A stretch of DNA of 64,000 nucleotides from Paraglaciecola marina. Its GTDB lineage: Bacteria > Pseudomonadota > Gammaproteobacteria > Enterobacterales > Alteromonadaceae. Shown piece by piece: positions 20,101 to 29,839 of the stretch (its first letter is position 1; every line of letters starts with the position of its first letter). The position numbers and the translations under genes were made by a program. The notes below the pieces were generated by a model, which saw only the letters and a program-made list of their open reading frames with translations, was not told where the DNA came from and did not search any database. Where the stretch lies: contig NZ_SAIS01000009.1 in NCBI RefSeq assembly GCF_004360155.1, positions 144,413 to 208,412 of the forward strand, read 5' to 3'.

Positions 20101-20128
20101 CGTCATTCCCGCGAAGGCGGGAATGACG
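20101..20128. repeat. REP-like perfect palindrome
   Basis: The 12-bp arms CGTCATTCCCGC and GCGGGAATGACG are perfect and are separated by GAAG. This CGTCATTCCCGCGAAGGCGG type of palindrome is widespread as a dispersed extragenic repeat in Proteobacteria. It is a single copy in this window. Confidence 0.85.
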
Positions 20129-20207
20129 GAGAATAGAAGGGACGATGTCACCGTCTGCTTCCTCAGTATAGGTGATCGTCACCGCTACTTAATCGTATGT
20201 CCGCTTT

Positions 20208-20238
20208 TCGCTCAAAGCCGTCCGTCGCCTCAGTGCCA
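20208..20238 (+). repeat. 31-bp dispersed repeat, copy 2
   Basis: It is identical to 18935-18965. Here it is preceded by GTCCGCTTT, so the ancestral unit may be longer than the identical core. Confidence 0.8.
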
Positions 20239-20437
20239 ATTGCAGTCATTCCTCACTTTTGAGTGGTTGCTTCTGCTTCACGCCCAAAGCGGACCAAACG
20301 AATTGTTAAATCGAAAGGATTACACAGTCAAGAGCAGAAATTTGAATGGCAGATTTCACTGCTGTTGTAAAAACAAATAAACAGCAAATGGCACTTCTTT
20401 ACCAAAACCGTATCTGAGTTAAACAATAGACACTTAG

Positions 20438-20653
20438 TTACTGAATTCGATTGATACAACATTTCTTAAATTTCTTTCCACTTCCGCAAATACATAGCTC
20501 ATTGCGACCAATTTTTTTTGTTATCTTTGCTTTAGGGATATTAGCCAAAACTTGCTCGCTTGTTTCATCATATACCCAATCGAACTCTATGTAGTCGGCT
20601 GTATTGAATAGTTTAGTGTGCTTTTTATCATCATAATGTTTTACACCAATCAC
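20438..20653 (-). CDS. Small SEC-C motif zinc protein
   Basis: The 71-residue protein ends with a SEC-C zinc-binding motif (GRNELCICGSGKKFKKCC) like the C-terminus of SecA, with the C-x-C-x8-C-C ligand pattern. The start is GTG, and an out-of-frame ATG lies just upstream. The gene may be the remaining 3' part of a longer SEC-C protein, or a true small protein. The N-terminal 45 residues are not recognised. The function is unknown; SEC-C domains bind zinc and can mediate protein contacts. Confidence 0.6.
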   Translation of the reverse strand: MIGVKHYDDKKHTKLFNTADYIEFDWVYDETSEQVLANIPKAKITKKIGRNELCICGSGKKFKKCCINRIQ

Positions 20654-20677
20654 AATACATTTTCTTGCTTTAAATCG

Positions 20678-20689
20678 TCAGGGTCAGAG
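20678..20689 (+). repeat. Short motif TCAGGGTCAGAG, copy 1
   Basis: The same 12 bases occur at 22095-22106. GGGTCAGAGT-type ends often flank REP-associated (Y1) transposase genes in other genomes, from general knowledge. No such transposase is present here, so these may be remnants. Confidence 0.45.
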
Positions 20690-20911
20690 CGGTTGATATC
20701 GAGTTAATGTTTAACGACTAGTCATCACCGTAACATCGGCTTCGCCGATGTCCATCTTAGGTGGCTTCCCACTGCTCTTCCACCTTTAAAGTATCAGCAA
20801 AATGGCTTATTCATAACGTGTATGTGATGTGGTAACTAAGTCGCGCAGCAGGAGTTATTCGATTGATTTGGAAGAAGCTGCTTAATTCAGGGTGTCTAGG
20901 TAGCCTTTACT

Positions 20912-21721
20912 TTACCTGAAGTGGTCAACTAAAAGTTGTGCATATCCATCTCGTGTTTTTTGATCAATAAAATGATTGTCATTGACAGACAGGTGGTAAG
21001 TTGAGTGTGTAAAGTTATGCTGCTTAAGATAGGTCATTATCTTATTGGCCATGAGGGATGAAGGCCAAATATGGTCATTTTTTGCTGAAATTAATAAAAG
21101 AGAACCATTGATTTTTTCGAATTGAAATTGGGCATAAGAAGCTGAATTTTGAGTTAATGCTGCTGTAGACCGCTCATAAATACTCTCTTCAGATTGGCGA
21201 GGAAAAGTAACCGAGGGTAAAGGCTTCCCTTTAATAGTCCACGCATGGGGGCTAATTTGACCATGCCAAGCAACCGATGAAGGAACTATACCAGCCACAG
21301 CGGTGATTCTGGGATCGTTTGTTGCACTAAGAAATGCTAACTCTGAGCCGCGTGATACGCCTAGAATACCCAAATTATTGGTATTAACTTGTGGGTGATT
21401 TTGTAAATAATCTAAGGCATCGCTCACTGTTTCTATCGGTATTTCATCTAATGTATTTGGTAAGCCCTGAGATCGAAAATAAGCTAAACTCATGGCAACA
21501 ATCCCATGGGCAGCCAACAGTTCAGGGTAAACTGTATTACGATGTCCACTCGAACCTCCCAGCACTATCACCGCAGACATTTTTCCTGATTGTTTTGGTA
21601 TATACAATGTGGCGCTAATTTGTTCTGTTTGTAAATCAGTAGTTACAAAACTAACCTTAGCGTTTGCAATAAAAGTGTTGCAGGCTAACAATAAAAAACA
21701 TGTTATTTGTTTATAGGGCAT
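20912..21721 (-). CDS. Exported BAAT-C/dienelactone-type alpha/beta hydrolase
   Basis: Residues 1-21 are a signal peptide (MPYKQITCFLLLACNTFIANA). The mature hydrolase shows VIVLGGSSGHRN (oxyanion region), GVSRGSE with nucleophile Ser123, Asp216 (SAKNDHIWPS) and His250 (NDNHF). It resembles the C-terminal catalytic domain of acyl-CoA thioester hydrolases/BAAT. Export to the periplasm argues against a CoA substrate, so an esterase role is more likely. The neighbours give no pathway clue. Confidence 0.8.
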   Translation of the reverse strand: MPYKQITCFLLLACNTFIANAKVSFVTTDLQTEQISATLYIPKQSGKMSAVIVLGGSSGHRNTVYPELLAAHGIVAMSLAYFRSQGLPNTLDEIPIETVSDALDYLQNHPQVNTNNLGILGVSRGSELAFLSATNDPRITAVAGIVPSSVAWHGQISPHAWTIKGKPLPSVTFPRQSEESIYERSTAALTQNSASYAQFQFEKINGSLLLISAKNDHIWPSSLMANKIMTYLKQHNFTHSTYHLSVNDNHFIDQKTRDGYAQLLVDHFR

Positions 21722-22094
21722 AGCGAAGTCTATTTAATAAGGTCCATTGATAGTAGATAGGATACATTCGCTAATTCCTCAGCGCTAATTATCAAATAAC
21801 AGAGTTAATAGTTTATGGAACCGGCGGAGCAGAACCGTTGATTTACTTTTTACGCTTTGAAATGTTCATATTTTCATTGGTACCTTTTAAGTGCTTTGTT
21901 GTAACACCCTCATGTAAGGCTGTATGGTATGTGAATAAGGCTGATTAATCATAACCAATCTTATTCATTTTCCAAAATAATCCGCAGATGGTTTATTCGC
22001 TGACACCACAAATTTCGATGATACATAGGATGTAAATCCGTATGCAATTCAAGAACTGTTGTTTGCATACACGTTCATCTGGCATGGCAAATTA

Positions 22095-22106
22095 TCAGGG
22101 TCAGAG
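22095..22106 (+). repeat. Short motif TCAGGGTCAGAG, copy 2
   Basis: Identical to 20678-20689 and followed by TTAAATTAA. It is possibly a relic of a REP-type mobile unit. Confidence 0.45.
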
Positions 22107-22327
22107 TTAAATTAAACTTGTAAGATATTGATTTATAGTGGCTTACTATTTGTTGCAGTGACATTATCCCGTTTAAAGTTTTAACTATTGTTTACACATA
22201 CCGATACTTTATTGAACCTCACTCCTGAAGGTCAGGCCTTGTCGCTTTTAACCATTGGGGAATGACATGGGATTAAAAGGTTACTTGGCTTTTATATTGC
22301 CTAAAGTTCACGAGATTTTTATACAAA

Positions 22328-22351
22328 AAAGCCCTCAATTTTGAGGGCTTT
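22328..22351 (-). terminator. Terminator of the ABC permease/peptidase operon
   Basis: The arms AAAGCCCTCAA and TTGAGGGCTTT are perfect around a 2-base loop. On the reverse strand the hairpin is followed by a T run (TTTTTTGTAT). It lies 21 bases past the stop codon of the 1185-residue gene. Confidence 0.85.
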
Positions 22352-22372
22352 GATTTTTGGGCTTAGTTACGG

Positions 22373-25300
22373 TTACAACTTAATGATGTTGTTACCTGTG
22401 TCGCGGTCAATAAAGCGTACGAATGGGTCTATGCCCGCGTAGTTGGGGACTTCATCAACCGTTAATTCAATGGTGGTGTCTCCACTTTCAATGGTATGTA
22501 GGCCTTTGTAAATCACCTTATTGTCGGCTGCAAAGTTGTTGGGGTCGTCACTAAATAGCACTATCTCTACTTCTTGTGAGAAGGGCTGTTCGGTTTCTTT
22601 ACCTTTGCCGTCTGCTGCAAACTGTTGGGCCGATACGGTGAACAATACTGTGGTTTGTCCGTTTTCATCGGTTGCCTGTGATATTTCTTTGGCTTGTAGG
22701 TCGTAGATGGTGATCTGCGAAAACAAGTCTTGAATATAAGCTTGCTCTTCTACCGTAGCTACTGCGTTTAAATGCCTGACTAAATCAAGTGTGGTGGGGT
22801 ACAAGTCTTCTCTAAATTTATATTCATTTAGCAAGGCTTGTAGTGCCTGATTAAGTCGAGTTTCACCTAGCTTGTTGACTAGCGCCATCATCACAACCGA
22901 GCCTTTTTGATAATGAATATATTGCTGGTTTTCAGAGCGCAGCAATGGCATTTCTTCAATACGTTCTGCGCTGCGGCCTTGTAGGTACCGGTCTAGCTCG
23001 TGGGTTAAGAATTTACGGAGTTTTGTTTCACCGTATTTTTGTTTCATCACCATTAACGCGCTGTACTGAGATAGGCTTTCAGACAAAATTGCGCTGCCTT
23101 GTACATTGGCAGCATTAAGCTGGTGGCCCCACCATTGGTGAGCGACTTCGTGAGCAGTCACGTAGTAAACAGGGTCAATGTTTTCAGGATCTCGCAGGTC
23201 GGTTATAAAGCCTATGTTTTCTGAGTAAGGCACAGTATTCGCAAAGCTTTGTGCAAAACTGCGGTAACCCGGAAACTCAATGATCCTTAATTGCTTGTGC
23301 TGGTAGGGGCCAAATGCTTGTTGAAAATAATCGAGTGAGTCTTGGCTAGACTCTATCATTCGGTCTATGTTCCAGTGATGATCTTTATGGTAGTAAACTT
23401 CAATGCTTATGCCTTTATATTCAACCTTTTTACTTTCAAGTTTGGCAGACATAATACTGAAGAAGTTAACCATAGGGGCATCCATTTCGTACCTGTAATA
23501 GTTGCGTCCGTTTTCTTGCCATTCTTTTTGTAAATACCCAGGCACAATAGCAAATTGATCGGCGCTGGTGGATACAGTGGCGCTAAAGTCAATAAACTCG
23601 ACTCCCTTACCAAAAAAGCTTTCGGTATAACGTGAGGTGTCTTCTAGTTTATAGGCTCGCTGCAATGGCGGTAAATCCCGTTTGCGTCTTTCATGCTGAT
23701 CAGTAATGCGGTAATCCTCATTAAAACCAAAAGACGGGAACAAGGTAAAGTTATTAATAAAGGTGCCGTTTTTGACTAAGGTGCTGTCTTCACCTCTGTC
23801 TTTAAAGCCATTGTGGTACCTAGATACCGTTATAGTGCCTTGCCTTTCTTCGTTAGGGGCAAGTGGCTCGCTGAGTTCATACCAACCCACATTATATTTA
23901 CTGTCGATTTCACCTAAGGTGCCACCGGGTATGTCAACGGTATAGGCTTTAGTGTGCTGTGGAATATTCACTAAAAATCGCGTGATAGGTGTGTTAGTGC
24001 GGTTAATGACTTTTACTTTGGCGTTGGCATCTATGCGCCTACTTTCAGGGAATATATCAATAGCGGCATCAACACTCACTATGGTTGGTATAGGGGCATC
24101 ACGAAATTCAACGAAGTCTTTTTCGTAATCTGCTTGGGTATTTAAGGTGTCGTCTTGGCTATAAAAGGTATTCAATACTTTGGTGTTGTAATGAATGTAA
24201 GCACCGCTACTAATAAATACCACTAAAGCTACTGCAGCAATACTCTTACCTTGAGTGCCTAGTTGATAATTTAATAAGCTAAAACGTTGTTTTAACGAGG
24301 TTTGCGGGCCTCGCTTCCATAAGCCATAACTCAGCACACTTAGCACTACCGCTAAGGCTGACCAGTACAACATGTACCAATTTTGGGTTTGCATAAACCA
24401 GCCATAGCCGTTTAATCCTGAGTATTGCAGGGTAGGGGCGGCTGCAAAATTGAACATATTATGTTCTATGCCTATTTGCGGAAACACAATAGACACAAAT
24501 ATGTAGCCAACAAAAATTAGCATACCCACGTACTTATTAGGGCTGAGTACTTGAATCAAAAAGGCTAATACTATGGTTAAGCAAAATGGCAGCACGCCAA
24601 AATATAAAAGGCTTATTAGGTATTGACCAAACTCGATGTTTTCGTAGCCACTTAACAGTTGTTTGATGATGGCAAGGGCCATGCCTACAAAATGTAAAGA
24701 CACAATCACTAACATCACAGCTATGAGTTTAGATAGCCAAAAGGTGACATTGTGCACGGGCATGCTGTCTACAATATCGCCCATGCCTACGTTGCGTTCA
24801 CGCCATACTACTTCTGCTGTGTAGTAAGTAATTACAATTATGGTCATAAGCGAAAATGCGCCTATGATGATTTGCACTAAGGTTTGAGTTAAGGGCCAAT
24901 TTGGAGAGCCATAAACACCGTTTATATTGAAAAAACTCGCCACTAATTGAAATGCAGAGAATAGTAACAACACCGCAAATGCAGGGCTGAACATCACTTG
25001 TTTTATCTCAAATTTAGTACGAGTGATAAACTGTGAAAACCCATTGTCTGCTGTAGACTTAATGGCAATATTAATGGTTTTAGGAATGACACTGGCGTTT
25101 TCTTTGCGTGCTTTTTTGCTGGCTTTATTTGGCGTTAAGTTTAAGGGTTTAAACAAGCCGCCTCCAGCTAGTAATATAAAACCGCCCACGGCCACCCATA
25201 ACAGCCTATTTTGTAATACCGCACCACCTAAAGAAACCATTAAGGCGTTCTTTTCAAAGGCAGTCCAATATCTTGCATATTCACGAAATGAATTGAGCCC

Positions 25301-25930
25301 AAATGGGTCAAGTAAGGCACGAATAGTGCGCTGTTCGGGTTCGTTAAAGACCTGCCCAGCGACTACATAAAGTATAAACAACCCTAGTGCACAGATATAA
25401 CCCGCCATCATGTTTCTAAATAGGTTGGTGACTGCATAAAACAAAGCTGCTACAACAAAAATGGTGGTAGTAGAGAATATTAAAAAAGGTTGTAGGTACA
25501 TCATTAGGCTATTGGGGCCAATGCGTTCGCCGTCTACCCATGGCATTAAGGTGCCAATAAATGTACCTAAAGGCACCATAGCAAATACCGTTAGACATAT
25601 AAGATATGCCCCTAAAAAACGCCCTAGGTTGTAACTAAAGGGTTTAATAGGTTTGGTATAAATGATTTCAGACATGAATGATGTGTGGTTACGGGTGGCG
25701 GTACCCGATACAAAATTCACCACCATAAACATGCCAAACACACTTAAAATTAATAGAATTTGGGTGACAGCAAAGGGGCTGTTAAACAGTACATTACCAC
25801 CTGAGCCAATTTGCACTTGGTCTATGGTAATGGCTAAAAAAGGTAACAGAAAAAACACTAAGCAGGTCACAATAAACGAGGGCTGGCGGGTAAAATAACG
25901 CCATTCAAAACCTAACATTTGGCTAAACAT
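22373..25930 (-). CDS. ABC-2 type permease fused to M1-family aminopeptidase
   Basis: Residues about 1-590 contain two sets of six or so membrane helices of the ABC-2 permease type. Residues about 640-1185 are an M1 metallopeptidase with HEVAHQWWG (His927, Glu928, His931) and a downstream glutamate in LSESLSQYS (Glu951) as zinc ligand. The peptidase part should face the periplasm. This fused architecture is known in Alteromonadales and Bacteroidetes, but the exported substrate has not been established to my knowledge. The partner ATPase gene lies just upstream (12-base gap), making a two-gene transporter operon. Confidence 0.93.
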   Translation of the reverse strand: MFSQMLGFEWRYFTRQPSFIVTCLVFFLLPFLAITIDQVQIGSGGNVLFNSPFAVTQILLILSVFGMFMVVNFVSGTATRNHTSFMSEIIYTKPIKPFSYNLGRFLGAYLICLTVFAMVPLGTFIGTLMPWVDGERIGPNSLMMYLQPFLIFSTTTIFVVAALFYAVTNLFRNMMAGYICALGLFILYVVAGQVFNEPEQRTIRALLDPFGLNSFREYARYWTAFEKNALMVSLGGAVLQNRLLWVAVGGFILLAGGGLFKPLNLTPNKASKKARKENASVIPKTINIAIKSTADNGFSQFITRTKFEIKQVMFSPAFAVLLLFSAFQLVASFFNINGVYGSPNWPLTQTLVQIIIGAFSLMTIIVITYYTAEVVWRERNVGMGDIVDSMPVHNVTFWLSKLIAVMLVIVSLHFVGMALAIIKQLLSGYENIEFGQYLISLLYFGVLPFCLTIVLAFLIQVLSPNKYVGMLIFVGYIFVSIVFPQIGIEHNMFNFAAAPTLQYSGLNGYGWFMQTQNWYMLYWSALAVVLSVLSYGLWKRGPQTSLKQRFSLLNYQLGTQGKSIAAVALVVFISSGAYIHYNTKVLNTFYSQDDTLNTQADYEKDFVEFRDAPIPTIVSVDAAIDIFPESRRIDANAKVKVINRTNTPITRFLVNIPQHTKAYTVDIPGGTLGEIDSKYNVGWYELSEPLAPNEERQGTITVSRYHNGFKDRGEDSTLVKNGTFINNFTLFPSFGFNEDYRITDQHERRKRDLPPLQRAYKLEDTSRYTESFFGKGVEFIDFSATVSTSADQFAIVPGYLQKEWQENGRNYYRYEMDAPMVNFFSIMSAKLESKKVEYKGISIEVYYHKDHHWNIDRMIESSQDSLDYFQQAFGPYQHKQLRIIEFPGYRSFAQSFANTVPYSENIGFITDLRDPENIDPVYYVTAHEVAHQWWGHQLNAANVQGSAILSESLSQYSALMVMKQKYGETKLRKFLTHELDRYLQGRSAERIEEMPLLRSENQQYIHYQKGSVVMMALVNKLGETRLNQALQALLNEYKFREDLYPTTLDLVRHLNAVATVEEQAYIQDLFSQITIYDLQAKEISQATDENGQTTVLFTVSAQQFAADGKGKETEQPFSQEVEIVLFSDDPNNFAADNKVIYKGLHTIESGDTTIELTVDEVPNYAGIDPFVRFIDRDTGNNIIKL

Positions 25931-25942
25931 GATTGCGCTTCC

Positions 25943-26824
25943 TTATGCTGCTTGGTTTGAACGAGAGCTGTGCAAAGTAGAAAAGTACACGTCTTCTAAG
26001 GTAGCTGGGGTAGCTTCAAACCCTTCTGGTGCTTCTGCTGCCATGACATTTAAAACCGTGCGGCCTGCAAATAGGCGTTTTGAAATAACCGGAAGCGTGC
26101 TTTCAAGCTCTGCCGCTTCATCTATTGATACGGTTTTGCGCCAAATTTGTCCCGTTAGCTTTTCGGTAACCTCAATGGGGTTGCCTTGTAATAAAATTTG
26201 ACCGCTGCCCAGTACAGCCATGTTTGAACAAAGCTCTGATACATCATCTACGATATGGGTAGATAAAATGATGACTTTTTCTTCACCTAAGGTGACCAAT
26301 AAATTATGAAAGCGGTTACGCTCTTCAGGGTCTAGGCCTGCTGTGGGCTCATCAACAATAATTAAGTCTGGGTCGCCTAATAGTGCTTGGGCAATGCCAA
26401 AACGCTGGCGCATACCACCAGAAAATCCACTTACCGCTTTTTTACGATGTTGAAACAAATTGGTGTGAGCCAGCAGTCCATCTACCGCTTCTTTACGCTC
26501 CCCTTTATTGGCTATGCCTTTTAAAATGGCGAGGTGATCTAATAAGTCATAGGCGTTAACCCTAGGGTAAACTCCAAAATCTTGAGGTAAATAGCCTAAA
26601 CGTTTACGTAATTCGTTGGGTTGGCTGAGAACATCGGTACCATCAAATTGGATTGTGCCTGTGTCTGGCTGCTGCAGGGTAGAAATGGTTCGCATTAAAC
26701 TGGATTTACCGGCTCCATTTGGGCCAAGTAATCCAAACATTCCTTTTGGAATATCTAGATTTACACCATTTAAGGCTTTTACACCATTGTCATAGGTTTT
26801 GGTTACGTTAGTGATTTTTAGCAT
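25943..26824 (-). CDS. ABC transporter ATP-binding protein
   Basis: The 293-residue ATPase has Walker A GPNGAGKSS, signature SGFSGGMRQR and Walker B LIIVDEPTAGLDPEE, with a switch histidine in LSTHIVDD. The ATG at 26824 (MLKITNVTKTYDNG) is chosen because AGGGA precedes it; a longer frame would need a TTG. The C-terminal 80 residues resemble the regulatory tail of drug/lipid-type exporters. It powers the fused permease/M1 peptidase encoded next. Confidence 0.93.
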   Translation of the reverse strand: MLKITNVTKTYDNGVKALNGVNLDIPKGMFGLLGPNGAGKSSLMRTISTLQQPDTGTIQFDGTDVLSQPNELRKRLGYLPQDFGVYPRVNAYDLLDHLAILKGIANKGERKEAVDGLLAHTNLFQHRKKAVSGFSGGMRQRFGIAQALLGDPDLIIVDEPTAGLDPEERNRFHNLLVTLGEEKVIILSTHIVDDVSELCSNMAVLGSGQILLQGNPIEVTEKLTGQIWRKTVSIDEAAELESTLPVISKRLFAGRTVLNVMAAEAPEGFEATPATLEDVYFSTLHSSRSNQAA

Positions 26825-26924
26825 GTCGTGTTCCCTGTTATTGTTTTTTATCAATTTAAATATGACGAAATACTAAGCATTAGTCTATAGATGCAACATT
26901 TTCTTACGAAAACCAATATTTTAT

Positions 26925-26953
26925 TTTAGAGGGTGCCGTATTCGGTATATACT
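26925..26953 (+). promoter_or_regulatory. Probable sigma-70 promoter of aspS
   Basis: TTTAGA (26925-26930) and TATACT (26948-26953) are separated by 17 bases and followed by a GC-rich ACGCGGCC discriminator, as in growth-rate-regulated promoters. It lies about 45 bases before the aspS ATG. The -35 match is weak. Confidence 0.5.
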
Positions 26954-27003
26954 ACGCGGCCTTAAATTTTATCAATTTTTACGCTTTTTAGAGGTCGTTT
27001 TTC

Positions 27004-28785
27004 ATGCGCACAGACTATTGTGGCAACATCAATTCTTCTTATATCGGACAAACTGTCACCTTGTGTGGTTGGGTTAATCGTAGCCGTGATTTGGGCGGTG
27101 TTATCTTTCTTGATTTACGAGACCGCGAAGGTGTGGTTCAAGTGGTGTTTGATCCTGATTTAGTCGAGGTATTTGACGTAGCAAATAGTTTACGTAATGA
27201 GTTCTGCGTGCAGTTGACTGGATTAGTGAGAGCTCGTCCCGAAGGCCAAGTAAATAAAGATATGTCTACCGGCGAAATTGAAATGCTGGGTAAGTCTTTG
27301 ACTATCTTAAATAAAGCTGCGCCGCTACCTTTAGATTGGAATCAAGAAAACTCTGAAGAGCAACGTTTAAAGTATCGTTATTTAGATTTGCGCCGCCCCT
27401 TGATGAGCGACAGACTTAAATTTAGAGCTAAAGTCACCAGTAATGTACGTAATTACCTAGAAGGCGATGGCTTTTTAGATATCGAAACGCCTATTTTGAC
27501 CAAAGCTACACCTGAAGGGGCCCGTGATTACTTGGTGCCTAGTCGAACTCACAAAGGTCAGTTCTTTGCTTTGCCGCAGTCACCTCAGTTGTTTAAGCAG
27601 TTGTTGATGATGTCTGGTATGGACAAATATTATCAAATCGTAAAATGTTTCCGAGATGAAGATTTACGTGCTGATCGTCAACCAGAATTCACCCAAATTG
27701 ATATCGAAACCACCTTTTTAGATGCAGATGGTGTGATGTCTATTACCGAAGGTTTGGTGCGTGACTTGTTCCAAAAAATGCTTAATGTTGATTTGGGTGA
27801 TTTCCCAAGTATGACATACGCCGATGCGATGCGTCGTTTTGGTAGCGATAAGCCAGACTTACGTAACCCATTAGAATTAACTGATGTGGCAGATTTACTG
27901 AAAGACGTTGAGTTTAAGGTGTTCTCGGGCCCAGCAAACGATGCGAAAGGTCGTGTTGCAGTAATACGTGTACCGGGCGGAGCTAAATTGTCTCGTAAAC
28001 AAATTGATGACTACGGTAAGTTTGTTGGCATTTATGGTGCTAAAGGCCTAGCGTGGATGAAAATCAACGACCTTGATGCAGGTATGGAAGGCCTTCAGTC
28101 GCCAATTCTTAAGTTCTTAAATGAAGACGTAGCTAAAGGCATTGTTGAGCGCGCAGGCGCACAAAGTGGCGATATTTTATTATTTGGTGCCGACACCAAT
28201 ACAGTAGTAACCGAAGCGCTAGGCGCACTTAGATTAAAACTAGGTGAAGACTTAGACTTACTAGAAGGCGAGTGGAAGCCTCTATGGGTGGTTGACTTCC
28301 CAATGTTTGAGGAAGTTGATGGCCAGTTTTATGCGTTACACCATCCCTTTACTGCACCACGTGATATGACCCCAGAAGAGTTAGCGGCTAACCCAGCTGG
28401 TGCCTTGTCTAATGCATACGACATGGTATTAAATGGCTGTGAGTTAGGTGGTGGTTCGGTTCGTATTCATAATCAAGAGATGCAAGCCTGTGTGTTTAAG
28501 TTACTAGGTATTAGCGATGAAGAAGCCGAGATGAAATTTGGGTTCTTACTAGAAGCCCTTAAATTTGGTGCTCCGCCCCATGCTGGCTTGGCCTTTGGTT
28601 TAGACCGTATGGTAATGCTGATGACTGGCGCTACGTCTATTCGTGATGTTATGGCGTTCCCTAAAACCACTACCGCGGCTTGCCCATTAACCGATGCACC
28701 GGGTGAAGCTAACCCAGATCAACTTAAAGAGTTGTCTATCCGCACGGTTATTGAGAAAAAAGAAAAAGAAAGTAAAACTGATTAA
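27004..28785 (+). CDS. aspS: Aspartyl-tRNA synthetase
   Basis: This class II synthetase charges tRNA-Asp. The 593 residues comprise an N-terminal OB anticodon-binding domain ([14 protein letters not shown]), motif 2 around [19 protein letters not shown], a GAD insertion domain of the bacterial long form, and motif 3 [12 protein letters not shown] near the C-terminus. It heads the aspS-nudB-ruvCAB group. Confidence 0.98.
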   Translation: MRTDYCGNINSSYIGQTVTLCGWVNRSRDLGGVIFLDLRDREGVVQVVFDPDLVEVFDVANSLRNEFCVQLTGLVRARPEGQVNKDMSTGEIEMLGKSLTILNKAAPLPLDWNQENSEEQRLKYRYLDLRRPLMSDRLKFRAKVTSNVRNYLEGDGFLDIETPILTKATPEGARDYLVPSRTHKGQFFALPQSPQLFKQLLMMSGMDKYYQIVKCFRDEDLRADRQPEFTQIDIETTFLDADGVMSITEGLVRDLFQKMLNVDLGDFPSMTYADAMRRFGSDKPDLRNPLELTDVADLLKDVEFKVFSGPANDAKGRVAVIRVPGGAKLSRKQIDDYGKFVGIYGAKGLAWMKINDLDAGMEGLQSPILKFLNEDVAKGIVERAGAQSGDILLFGADTNTVVTEALGALRLKLGEDLDLLEGEWKPLWVVDFPMFEEVDGQFYALHHPFTAPRDMTPEELAANPAGALSNAYDMVLNGCELGGGSVRIHNQEMQACVFKLLGISDEEAEMKFGFLLEALKFGAPPHAGLAFGLDRMVMLMTGATSIRDVMAFPKTTTAACPLTDAPGEANPDQLKELSIRTVIEKKEKESKTD

Positions 28786-28797
28786 GTTTTAGCTGAG

Positions 28798-29244
28798 ATG
28801 ACATCACCTTACCGCATCCCAAAATCTGCCCTTACGGTTGTATACAACAAAGCTGGGCAGGTATTGGTGATGCAGCGTAATGATGACCCCGCGTTTTGGC
28901 AATCTGTCACAGGTACCCTTGAAGAGGGTGAACAACCCTTTGAGACTGCCATGCGAGAAGTCTTAGAAGAGACGGGTATTGATATCACCAATAATGGTTA
29001 TCAGCTTCGAGACTGCCAAAAAATAAATACCTACGAAATACGGGATATGTGGAAACACAGGTACCCTCCAAATACCCCTTTTAATACCGAGTATGTGTTT
29101 GCTGTGGAAGTTGCCAACGATCAAGCTGTTATACTTACCGAGCACTCAGCTTATTTTTGGTTAGATAAACAAGCTGCAATGGAAAAGGTCTGGTCTGATA
29201 CCAATCGTGAAGCAATCTCATTGTATGTGCCAGATGCAAACTAA
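28798..29244 (+). CDS. nudB: Dihydroneopterin triphosphate diphosphatase (Nudix)
   Basis: NudB removes pyrophosphate from dihydroneopterin triphosphate in folate synthesis. The Nudix box is visible as GTLEEGEQPFETAMREVLEE followed by TG (residues about 39-60). Length 148 is normal. It lies 12 bases after aspS, its usual neighbour. The next gene is ruvC; no yebC lies between, unlike in E. coli. Confidence 0.92.
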   Translation: MTSPYRIPKSALTVVYNKAGQVLVMQRNDDPAFWQSVTGTLEEGEQPFETAMREVLEETGIDITNNGYQLRDCQKINTYEIRDMWKHRYPPNTPFNTEYVFAVEVANDQAVILTEHSAYFWLDKQAAMEKVWSDTNREAISLYVPDAN

Positions 29245-29292
29245 TTTATTAATATTCACCTATTCTAACTGTCTATTCCGAGTGTTTGCCTA

Positions 29293-29814
29293 ATGGCTTT
29301 AATTTTAGGAATTGACCCCGGCTCCCGTATTACGGGTTATGGGGTAATTAAAAAAGTCGGGCAAAAGTCTGAGTATGTAGCCAGTGGCTGTATTCGCGTT
29401 CAAGGTGATGAGCTTGCAGGTAGGCTCAAGCAAATTTTTGATGGCGTGAGTGAAATTATTCATCAATTTCAGCCAAATGAATTCGCTATTGAGCAAGTCT
29501 TTATGGCGAAAAATCCTGATTCAGCTCTTAAGCTAGGGCAAGCCAGAGGGGCGGCTATTGTTGCCGCTACCACTTTTGATTTACCGGTGGCAGAATATTC
29601 TGCGAGGCAAATTAAGCAGTCGGTTGTGGGTAAAGGTAGCGCTGATAAATCACAGGTACAGCATATGGTGACCTACTTATTAAACCTAGCTGCCAAACCT
29701 CAAGCTGATGCAGCAGACGCATTAGCAGTGGCTTTATGCCACAATCATACCCAACAGAGTTTAATTAAAATGTCTGGTCAAGCCTCAAAAACCGTACGCG
29801 GTCGCCTGCGTTAG
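29293..29814 (+). CDS. ruvC: Crossover junction endodeoxyribonuclease RuvC
   Basis: RuvC resolves Holliday junctions. Catalytic acids are visible: Asp7 ([13 protein letters not shown]), Glu in FAIEQVF, and the C-terminal [12 protein letters not shown] pair. Length 173 is typical. It starts the ruvCAB cluster; ruvA follows after 25 bases. Confidence 0.98.
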   Translation: MALILGIDPGSRITGYGVIKKVGQKSEYVASGCIRVQGDELAGRLKQIFDGVSEIIHQFQPNEFAIEQVFMAKNPDSALKLGQARGAAIVAATTFDLPVAEYSARQIKQSVVGKGSADKSQVQHMVTYLLNLAAKPQADAADALAVALCHNHTQQSLIKMSGQASKTVRGRLR

Positions 29815-29839
29815 TCATAAAAACAAATAAGGAAACACC

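Larger units (their letters stand above)
19930..20437. other. Gene-free spacer with palindrome and repeat
   Basis: A 111-codon frame at 20045-20380 is an artefact: it runs through the palindrome at 20101-20128, whose translation HVIPAKAGMTE is a well-known product of such repeats. The second copy of the 31-bp repeat is also here. No gene is supported. Confidence 0.65.
21722..22372. other. Long gene-free spacer at the end of the accessory region
   Basis: 650 bases contain no supported gene. Contents are the second TCAGGGTCAGAG motif (22095-22106) and the terminator of the permease/peptidase gene (22328-22351). Otherwise it is unstructured AT-rich DNA. Confidence 0.6.

Noticed and set aside
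20045..20380. A 111-codon forward frame containing HVIPAKAGMTE
   Set aside because: It crosses the REP-like palindrome, whose translation always gives this peptide; no domain or ribosome-binding site supports it.
17776..20437. Possible integron gene-cassette array
   Set aside because: Single genes separated by structured spacers suggested it, but no integrase and no attC core pairs were found, and the genes are not in one orientation with short spacers.
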